In this document: positions 1 to 13,203 of the stretch, one piece after another
How positions within the stretch are numbered: the stretch's first letter is position 1
Layout of the letters: every line of letters starts with the position of its first letter
Assembly (NCBI RefSeq): GCF_030693625.1
Contig: NZ_JAUYAF010000076.1
Span: forward strand, 16,688 to 80,687
DNA: 64,000 nt
From: Phenylobacterium sp.
GTDB lineage: Bacteria > Pseudomonadota > Alphaproteobacteria > Caulobacterales > Caulobacteraceae
Direction of reading: 5' to 3'
Made by a program: the position numbers and the translations under genes
Notes under the pieces: generated by a model
Database searches by the model: none
Told to the model about the DNA's origin: nothing
Seen by the model: only the letters and a program-made list of their open reading frames with translations

Positions 1-2
1 AT

Positions 3-1229
3 GAGGGCTACATCAGCGAGGTGGCCTTGACCGGGATCGGCGCGCCCGCCGCTTCCCCCTATCTTAAGGGCCTTCCAGACCTACGCCCCGTGCGCCTCGC
101 TGAGCTTGAACGCCGCCTGAGCCTGGCCGGCGATGAGCCTGGCGTGCAGATCAAGACCCAGCTGGAACCGGTGCTGGACGATCCGGCCCGCCACCGCCTG
201 GTGGCCGTCGCCAGCCTGAAGCCCCTGGCCGTGAGCACCTATGTGGACAACCGCGGCCCGAAGACCAGCGGGCCCTGGCAGGCCTATGGCCGCGTGGCCA
301 GGAACTCCGCTGTCCGCCCTGGCGATCAGCTGGCCCTGGCGGTGCTCACCGTGCCCAACGACCCGAGGGCCTTCACCTATGGCGAGGTGAGCTATTCCGC
401 CCCCCTGGGCGACGGCGCGCGGGTGCGCGGCACGATCGGCATGGCCAAGGCCCGCGACGGCGCCAACACCCTGTCCACCGACGTGGGCAGCGAGAGCCTG
501 TCGGCGAGCGTCAGCTATCTGACGCCGCTGAAGCGCGACCGCCGGGTCAACGCCTGGACCCAGACCACCCTCCAGGCGCGGCACATCGAGCAGGACTGGA
601 CCGACACTGGCGGCTATGCCGACAACGTGGTCGTGCTGCGTGCGGCCTTCAACGCCGACGTGACCGTTCCCGGAGAGTCCAGCAACCTCTTCGCCCAGGT
701 TTCGGCCGGCCAACGGGGCCGACCCGGCGCCGGGCCCGAGGAGGGCCTCTCACGCGCCGACGCCTCGCGCCAGTTCGTGAAGCTCAACGTCCACGGCTCG
801 CACTATCGCGACCTCGGCTCCTGGGCGGGGCTGTTCCTTACCGCGGACGGCCAATGGTCGCCGCACCGCCTTCTGTCGTCGGAGGAGTTCGTGGTCGGCG
901 GCGCGCCCTATGGACGGGGCTACAACTACGCCGAAATCGGCGGCGACCAGGGCGTCGCGGCGTCGGCCGAGCTGCGCGCCGGCTTCAGCCCCAAGCGTGG
1001 GTCCTTCAGCTTCCTCCAGGGCTACGGCTTCCTCGACGCGGGCAAGGTCTGGAACCTCGAGCGCTCAGGCGGCGATGCGGACCTGGTTTCCACGGGCCTG
1101 GGCGTGCGCGCCCGGGTCGGCGACCGCGCCACCCTGACGGTCGAGGCGGCCCGCCCCCTGACCCGCACGCCCTACGACCGCGTCAAGAAGACCTGGCGGC
1201 CGTTCTTCGCCCTCTCCACAAGGTTCTGA
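3..1229 (+). CDS. TpsB/ShlB-FhaC family outer-membrane transporter, 3' part
   Basis: The reading frame is open from the first bases of the window, so the gene starts upstream and about 408 C-terminal residues are visible. The opening residues EGYISEV fit the end of a POTRA domain. The rest is a long run of short alternating segments typical of a 16-strand beta barrel. The motif GGAPYGRGYNYAE near residue 300 carries the RGY signature of the conserved L6 loop of FhaC/ShlB proteins, and the protein ends in an aromatic residue (STRF) as outer-membrane barrels do. The family exports a large TpsA substrate (adhesin or hemolysin). The partner must lie upstream, because none is in this window. The ATG 18 bases further in is an internal codon, not the true start. 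Confidence 0.8.
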   Translation, partial: EGYISEVALTGIGAPAASPYLKGLPDLRPVRLAELERRLSLAGDEPGVQIKTQLEPVLDDPARHRLVAVASLKPLAVSTYVDNRGPKTSGPWQAYGRVARNSAVRPGDQLALAVLTVPNDPRAFTYGEVSYSAPLGDGARVRGTIGMAKARDGANTLSTDVGSESLSASVSYLTPLKRDRRVNAWTQTTLQARHIEQDWTDTGGYADNVVVLRAAFNADVTVPGESSNLFAQVSAGQRGRPGAGPEEGLSRADASRQFVKLNVHGSHYRDLGSWAGLFLTADGQWSPHRLLSSEEFVVGGAPYGRGYNYAEIGGDQGVAASAELRAGFSPKRGSFSFLQGYGFLDAGKVWNLERSGGDADLVSTGLGVRARVGDRATLTVEAARPLTRTPYDRVKKTWRPFFALSTRF

Positions 1230-1273
1230 GGTCCACGCGCGCACTCCACGGCGCGTCCGCCCTTCGCCCAATG

Positions 1274-1304
1274 AAAAAGCGCCCCGCCCGGTGGGGCGAG
1301 GCGC
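1274..1304 (-). terminator. Rho-independent terminator of the RNA helicase gene
   Basis: On the minus strand an 11-bp GC stem with one mismatch (GCGCCTCGCCC paired to GGGCGGGGCGC) is followed by five T residues. It lies about 28 bases after the helicase stop codon. On the plus strand there is no T run, so it serves mainly the minus-strand gene. Confidence 0.75.
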
Positions 1305-1331
1305 TCGATCTAGCTCAGACCGTCAGGCCAT

Positions 1332-2792
1332 CTAGTCGATGGGGCTCCAGCGCTTGGCCGGGGCCGCGGCGGCCCCTTCGCGCTTGGGACCCTTGAAGGC
1401 CGCCTGGCTGATGGGAGTGGTCGAGGCGCGTTCGCCGCCGGTGCGGGCGCCGTGGGGGTGGCGATCACCGCCGGCCCCGCCGCCGTGACCCTTGGCGGGA
1501 CGGTTGCGCTGCGCGCGCAGGCCGCCCGGCAGGTCGCTGCGGTTCTGCGGCTTGCGGGCGCCGCCGGCGCCGTTGCGGTCGCCGCCATGGTTCTTGCGGC
1601 CGGCCTCGGCCCGCTCGGCGGCCACTTCAGGCATGGCTTGCGTCATGACCATCAGGGCGCGGTCGCCGCGGCGTTCCTCGGTGGGGATGTTCTGGCGCGT
1701 CACCTTCTGGATGTCGCGCAGCAGGTTGCGTTCGTCGTCGGCGCAGAAGGCCACGGCCGAACCGCCAGCCCCGGCGCGAGCCGTACGGCCGATGCGGTGG
1801 ACGTAGCTCTCCGGCACGTTGGGCAGTTCGTACTGCACGACGTGGGTCACGGCGTCGACGTCGATGCCGCGGGCGGCGATGTCGGTGGCCACCAGGGCGC
1901 GGACTTCACCGGCCTTGAAGGCGGCCAGGGCGCGTTCCCGCTGGCCCTGGCTCTTGTCGCCGTGGATGGCCGCGGCTTCGACGCCGGCGGCTTCCAGGGA
2001 CTTGGCCACCCGGTCGGCGCCGCGCTTGGTGCGGGTGAAGACGATGACGCGCTTGAAGTTCTTCTCGGCGAACAGTTCGCAGAGCAGGGCGCGCTTGCGG
2101 GCCGTCTCGACGAAGATCACCTTCTGGTCGACCCGTTCCACCGTGGTGGCCTGCGGGGTGACCGAGACCTTCAGCGGATTGGGGTTGAGCAGTTCACCGG
2201 CCAGCTTGCCGATCTCGGTGGGCATGGTGGCGGAGAAGAACAGGTTCTGCCGCTCCTTGGGCAGGTACTTCACGATCCGGCGGATGGGCAGGATGAAGCC
2301 CATGTCGAGCATCTGGTCGGCCTCGTCGAGGACGAAGATCTCCACGCCGCCAAGCGTGATGGTCTTCTCGCCCAGGTGGTCGATCAGGCGGCCAGGCGTG
2401 GCCACCAGCACGTCGACGCCGCCGGCCAGGGCGCGCATCTGGCCGCCATACTTCACGCCGCCGAAGACGACGGCGACGGAGACGCCCAGGTGCTTGCCAT
2501 AGGCCTTGAAGCTCTCGCCGATCTGGGTGGCGAGTTCGCGGGTGGGGGAGAGCACCAGGACGCGGCAGCCGCGGCGCGGCGCGGGCTTACGGTCGGCGGC
2601 CAGGCGATGCAGGATCGGCAGGGCGAAGGCGGCGGTCTTGCCGGTGCCCGTCTGGGCGATGCCCAGCAGGTCCTTGCCGGTCATGACGCCGGGAATGGCC
2701 TGGGTCTGGATGGGGGTGGGGGTGGTGTAGCCTTCGTCGGCCAGGGCCTTCAGCAGGGGTTGGGCGAGGCCGAAGTCGGTGAACTTGGTCAA
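1332..2792 (-). CDS. rhlE: DEAD-box ATP-dependent RNA helicase (RhlE type)
   Basis: The two RecA-like domains carry all canonical motifs: AQTGTGKT (motif I, about residue 46), PTRELA, TPGRLID, DEAD, SAT, ARGID and HRIGRTAR. A low-complexity tail rich in Gly, Arg and Asn follows, as in RhlE proteins that act in ribosome assembly and RNA decay. The family unwinds short RNA duplexes with ATP in the cytoplasm. The start is uncertain. An ATG at 2867 adds 25 residues without family similarity (MTPRSATLALRP...), a GTG lies at 2810, and homology begins exactly at a TTG at 2792 (LTKFTDFGL), which I used. The gene is monocistronic with its own terminator. Confidence 0.9.
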   Translation of the reverse strand: MTKFTDFGLAQPLLKALADEGYTTPTPIQTQAIPGVMTGKDLLGIAQTGTGKTAAFALPILHRLAADRKPAPRRGCRVLVLSPTRELATQIGESFKAYGKHLGVSVAVVFGGVKYGGQMRALAGGVDVLVATPGRLIDHLGEKTITLGGVEIFVLDEADQMLDMGFILPIRRIVKYLPKERQNLFFSATMPTEIGKLAGELLNPNPLKVSVTPQATTVERVDQKVIFVETARKRALLCELFAEKNFKRVIVFTRTKRGADRVAKSLEAAGVEAAAIHGDKSQGQRERALAAFKAGEVRALVATDIAARGIDVDAVTHVVQYELPNVPESYVHRIGRTARAGAGGSAVAFCADDERNLLRDIQKVTRQNIPTEERRGDRALMVMTQAMPEVAAERAEAGRKNHGGDRNGAGGARKPQNRSDLPGGLRAQRNRPAKGHGGGAGGDRHPHGARTGGERASTTPISQAAFKGPKREGAAAAPAKRWSPID

Positions 2793-2876
2793 AACGTAAG
2801 TATCTTTCACATATGCGCCGAATGCGGCCGCTGGCCGGAGGGCCAGGGTCGCTGAGCGCGGGGTCATTTGTGGAAA

Positions 2877-2894
2877 GCCCCCGCGTGGCGGGGC
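2877..2894 (-). terminator. Possible terminator hairpin downstream of lacZ
   Basis: The minus strand shows CCCCGC-cac-GCGGGG followed by GCTTTCC, about 175 bases after the lacZ stop and just before the helicase. The T run is poor, so it could instead be a leader hairpin of the helicase. Confidence 0.35.
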
Positions 2895-3069
2895 GATCTA
2901 TGCGATCTCTTTCGGCGCTCGACAGGCTGGGACCTTCGTAAATCCCATCACGCGGCTGGAGCGCCATAGCGCTGCGAATTGCTGCAGCGCGGGGCTCATA
3001 TGCGCCGCGAAGTCCTCAAAGTCAAACGAATACGGCCAAGCTCCTTCGCAGGTGCGGCGCCGGTGATAC

Positions 3070-7276
<4,207 letters not shown>

Positions 7277-7280
<4 letters not shown>

Positions 7281-7891
7281 GCTTTGTGGTCCTTGAGCGC
7301 CGCGACCGCGTCGGCGATCAGGGGCAGGCGGTCGTTGCCGAAGTACATGTCGGTGCGGTTCACGAAGATGGTCGGGGAGCCGAAGCCGCCCCGGGCGATC
7401 ACCTCCTCGGTGTTCAGCCGCAGCTGATCCTTGACCGCGGGCTCGGCGATGCCTGCGAGGAAGTCCGCCGGGTCGATCCCGACGGCGTGGCAAATCTCCG
7501 CCAGCACCTCGTCCTGTGAGATGTCGCGGTTGTCAGTCCAGTAGGCCCTGAACACCGCGTCGGCGAAGGCGACGAGCTTGCCCTGCGGCGCGAGCCATAT
7601 GCAGCCGCGCATGGCTTTCACGCTGTTCACCGGGAAGACCTTGGGCGGGAAGGCGATCCTGACGCCGGAGTGCCGCGCCCAGTCCTCCAGGTCCTTCTTC
7701 ATGTAGCGCGCCTTGGCCGGTACCGGTGTGGCCCGCTGCTCATAGACCGAGGGGTTCACGGTGTTGAAGATGCCCCCCACCAGGATCGGCCGCCAGTCGA
7801 TCTCCACCCCCAGCTCCGCCGCCATCGGCTGCAGGTTGTGGAAGGCCAGATAGGTCCAGGGGCTGGAGCAGTCGAAGAAGCACTCGATCAT
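7277..7891 (-). CDS. DsbA-fold 2-hydroxychromene-2-carboxylate isomerase-like protein
   Basis: The 204-residue thioredoxin-fold protein starts IECFFDCSSPWTYLAF, where the Ser-Pro-Trp segment replaces the CxxC of true DsbA. This is typical of kappa-class glutathione transferases and HCCA isomerases. The C-terminal GGFGSPTIFVN is the cis-Pro loop that binds glutathione. Known members perform glutathione-dependent cis-trans isomerisation during naphthalene and related aromatic degradation. The start overlaps the GST stop and the stop overlaps the amidohydrolase start, both as ATGA. Exact substrate cannot be read from sequence. Confidence 0.85.
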
Positions 7892-8577
7892 GTGGCGGCG
7901 ATCCCAAAGAGGTTCTGCTTGGTCTGGGCGTCCATCTCGCCCGGCCGCGCCATCCGGCCCACCGAGGTCCCCGCCACCACGCCCGGCCGCGCCCGCACCG
8001 TGGCGAACCAGCGCTTGATATGGGGATAGTCGTCCAGGGTGAAGCCCTGCGCCTTGTGGGTGATCAGCCAGGGGAAGCAGGCCATGTCGGCGATGGAATA
8101 GTCGTCGCCGCCCACATAGGCGCCTGTCCGCCCCAACTGGCCATCCAGCACGCCGTACAGGCGCGCGGCCTCCCGCTCGTAGCGGTCGATGGCGTAGGCG
8201 ATCTTCTCCGGCGCATAGAGCTTGAAGTGGCCGTTCTGGCCCAGCATCGGCCCCAGCCCACCCACCTGCCACATCAGCCACTGCATGACGCTGGAGCGGC
8301 TCCTCACATCGGCGGGCAGGAAGCGGCCGGTCTTCTCGGCCAGATAGACCAGGATGGCGCCGGTCTCGAAGACCCCGATCGGCGCCCCGCCGTCGGCCGG
8401 GTCCTGGTCGACGATGGCCGGGATGCGGTTGTTGGGGCTGAGCTTCAGAAAGTCGGGCGCGAACTGCTCGCCACGGCCCAGGTTCACCGGATGCACGGCA
8501 TAGGGCAGGCCGCACTCCTCCAGCATGATGCTGATCTTCCAGCCGTTGGGCGTGGCGGCATAGTAGAGGTCGATCAC
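7888..8577 (-). CDS. Glutathione S-transferase (YfcG/YghU-like)
   Basis: The 229-residue protein has an N-terminal thioredoxin-like domain starting MIDLYYAATPNGWKI and an all-helical C-terminal domain. The pattern TPNGWK, the cis-Pro segment NNRIPAIVD and the FETGAILVYLAEK glutathione-gamma-Glu binding block match bacterial nu-class GSTs with Asn/Thr near the active site rather than Tyr or Cys. Such proteins often show disulfide-bond reductase activity. It is the first gene of the overlapping operon, with a GGGAGA ribosome site about seven bases before the ATG. The promoter should lie in the 128-bp gap shared with mutT. Confidence 0.9.
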   Translation of the reverse strand: MIDLYYAATPNGWKISIMLEECGLPYAVHPVNLGRGEQFAPDFLKLSPNNRIPAIVDQDPADGGAPIGVFETGAILVYLAEKTGRFLPADVRSRSSVMQWLMWQVGGLGPMLGQNGHFKLYAPEKIAYAIDRYEREAARLYGVLDGQLGRTGAYVGGDDYSIADMACFPWLITHKAQGFTLDDYPHIKRWFATVRARPGVVAGTSVGRMARPGEMDAQTKQNLFGIAAT

Positions 8578-8705
8578 CGGCGTCTCCCGGGCCTCTCAGG
8601 GGGCCTTGGGTCTAGACTACCTGCCCTGTCGCGCGACGCCACCGTCACCCCGCGTCATTCGTCCCGGCTGTTGCATTTCGTCTTCCGGCCCGCGATGCAG
8701 GCGCC

Positions 8706-9112
<407 letters not shown>

Positions 9113-9116
<4 letters not shown>

Positions 9117-9277
9117 TCGCCTTCCTGCGGGACGATCGCGGGGCCACCATGATCGAGTACGCGATCCTGGCCGGCGTCCTGGGCATGGCGGTGGTGGCCG
9201 CCATCGGCGCCTTCCAGACCGTGCTGTTTGACCTGATGAACAAGGCCGCCACCGCCATCGAGACGGCCATCAGCTAA
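9113..9277 (+). CDS. Flp/Fap-type pilin with a non-ATG start
   Basis: A frame of about 54 codons reads xIAFLRDDRGATMIEYAILAG followed by a hydrophobic helix. This matches the Flp pilin pattern: short basic leader, Gly at the TadV/CpaA cleavage site, GAT.IEYA, then a hydrophobic segment. The only ATG in frame (9149) lies after the cleavage Gly and would remove the leader, so a functional pilin needs an upstream start. The codon at 9113 is CTG and overlaps the mutT stop as CTGA, which suggests coupled initiation. No tad/cpa genes are in the window, so it may be a stray or minor pilin. Start choice is inference. Confidence 0.6.
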
Positions 9278-9289
9278 TCAACCGCTCAC

Positions 9290-9382
9290 CCCGGCGAAGG
9301 CCAGGGCCCAGATGCATCCACCGCGTTCAGAATGCTTGGCCCTGAGGTGTGACCTCCGACCTGGGTCCCGGCCTTCGCCGGG
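9290..9382. repeat. Palindromic intergenic repeat element
   Basis: Perfect 13-bp arms CCCGGCGAAGGCC (9290-9302) and GGCCTTCGCCGGG (9370-9382) bound a 93-base element. The internal segment TGACCTCCGACCTGGGTCCC is shared with the repeat near 24720. It lies between the pilin and the kinase gene and can fold as a long hairpin. Confidence 0.7.
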
Positions 9383-9431
9383 AGGCGCGGAGATGGGGAA
9401 TTTGCGCGGCGGTTGCTCTAAACCCTTCGCC

Positions 9432-10313
9432 ATGGACGCCTGGCTTTCCGACTTCATCGCCGCCGAGGGCTTGCCTCCGGACTTCGCCGAGACCGCCCTG
9501 GCGATCTGCGCGCCCCTGGCCGCGCGGATCGTCGCCGACGCCCGAACGCCGGGCTTCGTCGTGGGGGTCTGTGGGAGCCAGGCCAGCGGCAAGTCGACCC
9601 TGACCGCCGTCCTGCGTCGCGTGCTGGAGGACAAGGGGCTCAAGGTGGCCTCTCTCTCGCTGGACGACCTCTACCTCACCCGCGCTCAGCGCCAGGATCT
9701 GGCGCGCGAGGTCCATCCGCTGCTGGCCACGCGCGGTGTGCCGGGAACCCATGATGTGGCCCTGGGCCTGGCGGTGCTTGATGGCCTGGCCGGCCCGGGC
9801 GAGACCCTGCTGCCCGCCTTCGACAAGGCGGCCGACGACCGACGGCTCCAGGGCGCGCCTGTCGCCGGGCCGGTGGACGTCATCCTGTTCGAGGGTTGGT
9901 GCGTCGGCGCCGTTCCGCAGGCTGATATCGCTGCGCCCATCAACACCCTGGAGCGTGACCGCGACCCCGACGGCCGCTGGCGGACCTTCGTCAATGACGC
10001 CCTCGCCGGCCCCTATCAGGACCTCTTCGCCCGCATCGACCTGCTGGTCCTGCTGAAGGCGCCCAGCTTCGAGGTGGTCCTGGCCTGGCGCCAGGAGCAG
10101 GAGGCCAAGCTGCGCGCCCGCCTGACCCGCGAAGGCGGCGACCTGAAGCGCGCCATGACCGACGCCCAGGTCGCAGACTTCATCGCCCACTACGAACGCC
10201 TGACCCGCCATATCCTGGCCGAGATGCCGGGCCGGGCAGACATGGTGGTGGCGCTGGATCAGCAGAGGCGGCCGGAGGCTACGGCCGCTCCGCCGCCGCG
10301 TCCCGCGCCTTGA
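9432..10313 (+). CDS. P-loop kinase, D-glycerate 3-kinase-like
   Basis: The 293-residue protein has a Walker A GSQASGKST around residue 50, then LSLDDLYLTRAQRQDLA, the typical PRK/uridine-kinase-like second motif. It also has VPGTHDVALG and VILFEGWCVG, all features of the plant-type GLYK/Tda10/YggC branch. GLYK proteins phosphorylate glycerate, although several bacterial members remain untested. I chose ATG 9432 because upstream codons run into the palindromic repeat. Its 3' end overlaps the WYL regulator gene on the other strand by 35 bases. Confidence 0.8.
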   Translation: MDAWLSDFIAAEGLPPDFAETALAICAPLAARIVADARTPGFVVGVCGSQASGKSTLTAVLRRVLEDKGLKVASLSLDDLYLTRAQRQDLAREVHPLLATRGVPGTHDVALGLAVLDGLAGPGETLLPAFDKAADDRRLQGAPVAGPVDVILFEGWCVGAVPQADIAAPINTLERDRDPDGRWRTFVNDALAGPYQDLFARIDLLVLLKAPSFEVVLAWRQEQEAKLRARLTREGGDLKRAMTDAQVADFIAHYERLTRHILAEMPGRADMVVALDQQRRPEATAAPPPRPAP

Positions 10314-11016
10314 ACTTCTCGATCTCCTCGCAGCGCCGCTCCTCCATCACCCTGCGCCACTTGGCCCTCAGGACCGCGGGGCGTTCGGGATAGCGGTCCT
10401 CCAGGAACTCGGCGCCGGTCACCCGGTCGGCGCGGAAGGAGCGGAAGTCCTGGCGCATCTCGCACCAGGCCATCAGCATCCGGACAGTGTCGTGATAGCC
10501 GATGGTCACCGGCCAGATGGTGCGCTCGCTGTCGCGGCCCTGCTCGTCCTTGTAGTGGATGGCGATCTTGCGGCCGGCGTGAATCTGGGCGCGGACCTGG
10601 GCCATGTCGATGGCGTCGGGCTGGAGCTTCCACGACTTGGCGGCGCCCAGGGACGGGGCGTCGATATAGGGCCGCAGGCGTTCGGGAATGGCGGCGCTGA
10701 TCTTGGCGATCAGGTCCTGGGCGGCCATGGCGAGCGCCGCGTCCCCCCGGCTGGCCACCCACTGGGCGCCCAGCACCGCGGCCTCGATCTCGTCAGGCGT
10801 CAGCATCAGGGGCGGCAGGTCATAGCCCTGGTCCAGCACATAGCCGATGCCCGCCTCGCCGCGCACCGGCACCCGCTGGGCCATCAGGTCGGCCACATCG
10901 CGATAGACCGTGCGCTTGGAGGTCTCCAGCTCCTCGGCCAATGCATCGGCGGTCACTGGACGGCGCGAGCGGCGCAGAATCTGGATGATCTGGAACAGGC
11001 GGTCGGCGCGTCTCAT
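10279..11016 (-). CDS. YafY-type HTH-WYL transcriptional regulator
   Basis: The 245-residue protein begins with a winged helix (RRADRLFQIIQILRR..., helix-turn-helix ADALAEELETSKRTVYRDVADL) followed by a WYL domain around residues 140-215 and a C-terminal helix. The WYL motif itself has drifted (IAIHYKDEQG, IGYHDTVRMLMAW). WYL proteins sense ligands, possibly nucleotides, and often control a divergent neighbour. The divergent side here holds only a truncated eight-codon start (11100-11126), so the usual target seems lost. It overlaps the convergent kinase gene. Confidence 0.88.
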   Translation of the reverse strand: MRRADRLFQIIQILRRSRRPVTADALAEELETSKRTVYRDVADLMAQRVPVRGEAGIGYVLDQGYDLPPLMLTPDEIEAAVLGAQWVASRGDAALAMAAQDLIAKISAAIPERLRPYIDAPSLGAAKSWKLQPDAIDMAQVRAQIHAGRKIAIHYKDEQGRDSERTIWPVTIGYHDTVRMLMAWCEMRQDFRSFRADRVTGAEFLEDRYPERPAVLRAKWRRVMEERRCEEIEKFKARDAAAERP

Positions 11017-11099
11017 CGGGCCAAAGCTCCACTGTTGCCGCCACTACGGTGGCAGCAGGATGGCAATAGAACCCGGATCAACGCAACCGGAGAAACGCC

Positions 11100-11126
11100 A
11101 TGATCAAGCTGAAACTCGTTAGGTAA
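11100..11126 (+). pseudogene. Orphan ribosome site and eight-codon gene stub
   Basis: A good Shine-Dalgarno GGAG sits seven bases before an ATG that encodes MIKLKLVR and then stops. The spacing and position, divergent from the WYL regulator, are what one expects for a regulated partner gene. I read it as the 5' remnant of a deleted gene; it could also be a leader peptide. Confidence 0.3.
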
Positions 11127-11176
11127 CCGAACCAGTTTTGGGGGTCGCCGGAACAACTTCACCTGGCGCCTAAAGT

Positions 11177-12088
11177 TCAGTCCTCGTCCCGCGGCAGCGG
11201 CTGTTCGATCGTCCCCAGGGCGTCGGCCAGCCGCATCTTGGCGCTGCCGGGCTTCAGGGGCTGCTGCTGGCTGGCGTCGGGGGTCCAGCCGGTGAGCGTC
11301 AGGATCTCGAAGGTCGCGGGCGCCCGGCCGTCCGGCTCGGCGAATCGCTCGACATAGATCTCCATCGCTCGCGCCAGCAGGGTCTTGGTCAGGGCGCGCG
11401 GGTGGCGATCGGCCAGGACGCTGGTCTCACCCATGGCCCGCAGGTCGGCCAGCAGCTTGATGGGATGGGAATAGCGCACGGTCACCCGGTCCACGTCGAC
11501 GACGGGCAGCGCAAAGCCTGACCGCTGGAGCAGGCCCGCGGCGTCATAGGCGTCGGCGAAGGGCGAGATGCGGCTCGCCGCGCCGCCGGTCAGCTCGATC
11601 TCCGCCGACAGCAGGGAGGCCCGCAGCTCTGTGAGGGTCGCCCCGCCGAACATCGAGCCGATGAACAGGCCGTCCGGCTTCAAGGCCCGCCGGATCTGGA
11701 TCAGGGCGCCCACCACGTCATTGGTCCAGTGCAGGGCCAGGGTCGAGACAACCAGGTCCAGCGACCCGAAGGCGAAGGGCAGGCGCTCCTCGTCGGCGAC
11801 GATGCGCGGACCGTCGCGGCCGGCCAGCATGGCCGGCGAGAGGTCGGCCTCCACCAGCAGGCCTACCCGGCTCGCCGCATCACTCGCCCTCAGCGCCTCA
11901 CGAAAGGCCCCGTTGCGGGCCCCGAGGTCGACGGCGCGCGGAAACTCCCGCAGGATCGCCTCCAGGCGCACCACGGCGTCCTCCGCCGCGCGGCGCTTGA
12001 GGAAGTCGGCGTTTCCGTAGCCGGGCGCGGCGCGGGTCAGGCGGGCGCGCAGCTGGGCGCGGTCGAAGAGCAGGGGCGGGGCGGACAT
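11177..12088 (-). CDS. NDUFAF5-like SAM-dependent methyltransferase family protein
   Basis: The 303-residue protein opens with LLFDRAQLRARLTRA, the conserved start of alphaproteobacterial homologues of human NDUFAF5. It contains a class I Rossmann fold: AVDLGARNGAFREAL (motif I), EADLSPAML, DEERLPFAFGSLDLVVSTLALHW. NDUFAF5 hydroxylates an Arg in a complex I subunit during NADH dehydrogenase assembly; bacterial members are often labelled BioC-like. The ATG at 12088 lies almost back-to-back with the comF region on the other strand. It sits with comF, grxC and the nitrilase as in other alphaproteobacteria. Confidence 0.8.
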   Translation of the reverse strand: MSAPPLLFDRAQLRARLTRAAPGYGNADFLKRRAAEDAVVRLEAILREFPRAVDLGARNGAFREALRASDAASRVGLLVEADLSPAMLAGRDGPRIVADEERLPFAFGSLDLVVSTLALHWTNDVVGALIQIRRALKPDGLFIGSMFGGATLTELRASLLSAEIELTGGAASRISPFADAYDAAGLLQRSGFALPVVDVDRVTVRYSHPIKLLADLRAMGETSVLADRHPRALTKTLLARAMEIYVERFAEPDGRAPATFEILTLTGWTPDASQQQPLKPGSAKMRLADALGTIEQPLPRDED

Positions 12089-12137
12089 GAGCCTGCAAGA
12101 TGACGTGTCGGAGGCCTGGTGGAAACCAGGGCCGCGC

Positions 12138-12873
12138 ATGAAATCCGCCGCGCGGACCGCTTTGGACCTCCTGTTCCCGCCTCAGTCCCTGGACGACGGA
12201 CCTCGGCCGCTGGCCACCGGCCTTACCGCACCCGGCTGGAGCCAGATCACCTTCCTCGCCGACCCGGTCTGCGACGGCTGCGGGACACCGTTCGAATATT
12301 CCCTGGGGGAGGGGGTGCGATGCGCCGCCTGCCTGGCCAAGCCCCGCGCCTTCGCCCGGGCCCGGGCCGCCTGCCTCTATGACGACGCCTCGCGCGGCCC
12401 GATCCTGCAGCTCAAGCACGCCGACCGCACCGATCTGGCCCCCCCTTTTCGCCCGCTGGATCAGCCGCTCGGCGCGCGACCTGATCGCCGAGGCCCACGC
12501 CATCGCCCCGGTGCCGCTGCATCCCACCCGTCTGCTGGGACGCCGCTATAACCAGGCCGCCGAGATCGCCCGGCCGCTCAGCCGGCTGTCCGGCGTGCTC
12601 TATCTGCCCGATGCCCTGACCCGGGTGCGCGCCACGGAGACACAGGGCGGCAAGTCCGGCTCCGGTCGGCGCAGGAATGTGGCGGCGGCCTTCGCCGTGC
12701 CGCCCAGCCGCGCGAAACAGGTGGCGGGCCGGCGAATCCTGCTGATTGATGACGTCATGACCACCGGCGCCACCCTCGAAGGCTGCGCGCGCGCTCTGCT
12801 CAAGGCCGGGGCCGCCTGCATCGACGTGGCGGTGGTGGTCAGGGTGAAAGAAGCGGCGAACACCCCCATATGA
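12138..12873 (+). pseudogene. comF: ComF family phosphoribosyltransferase, split by a frameshift
   Basis: Two adjacent frames together give a normal ComF. Frame one (from ATG 12138) holds the zinc-finger part, CDGCG...CAAC, and runs to ILQLKHADRTDLAP. The next base frame continues LFARWISRSARDL, VPLHPTRLLGRRYNQA and the PRPP loop ILLIDDVMTTGAT. The switch falls in a run of seven C at 12439-12445; six C would restore one frame of about 244 residues. ComF relatives act in natural DNA uptake or nucleotide salvage. Either a real inactivating insertion, a homopolymer sequencing error, or slippage explains it. An upstream ATG at 12087 is less likely because it overlaps the divergent gene start. Confidence 0.8.
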
Positions 12874-12906
12874 GATCCTTCAACCTCTTTCGGCGTTAGT
12901 GGAGCC

Positions 12907-13164
12907 ATGACCCAAGTCACCATCTACACCAAGCCCTTCTGCCCCTACTGCGTCCGCGCCGTCTCCCTGCTGGAGAAGAAGGGCGTCGAGTTCACCGAGA
13001 TCGAGGCCGCCTTCGACCCGGAGAAGCGAAAGGAAATGATGCAGCGGTCCAACGGCCGCGCCACCTTCCCGCAGATCTTCATCGGCGAGGAGCACATCGG
13101 CGGTTGCGACGACATGATGGCCCTGGAGCGGGACGGCAAGCTGGACCCCCTGCTGGCCGCTTGA
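12907..13164 (+). CDS. grxC: Glutaredoxin 3
   Basis: The 85-residue protein has the redox active site CPYC at residues 12-15, the cis-Pro segment ATFPQIFIG and the GGCDDMMALE glutathione-binding end, which together define GrxC. It reduces protein disulfides and mixed disulfides with glutathione in the cytoplasm. It follows comF by 33 bases and precedes the nitrilase gene, a grouping conserved in alphaproteobacteria. Confidence 0.96.
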   Translation: MTQVTIYTKPFCPYCVRAVSLLEKKGVEFTEIEAAFDPEKRKEMMQRSNGRATFPQIFIGEEHIGGCDDMMALERDGKLDPLLAA

Positions 13165-13203
13165 GCCTTGCCAAGCCGGGCGTTGCGGGCTTGTAGATAG
13201 CCC

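Noticed and set aside
2787-2801. ACTTACGT-TT motif shared by the helicase and DUF4167 leaders
   Set aside because: An 11-base match with one mismatch is expected about once by chance in a window this size.
1452-2855. Long plus-strand frame opposite the RNA helicase
   Set aside because: It is the antisense of the helicase and has no family similarity; high GC creates such frames.
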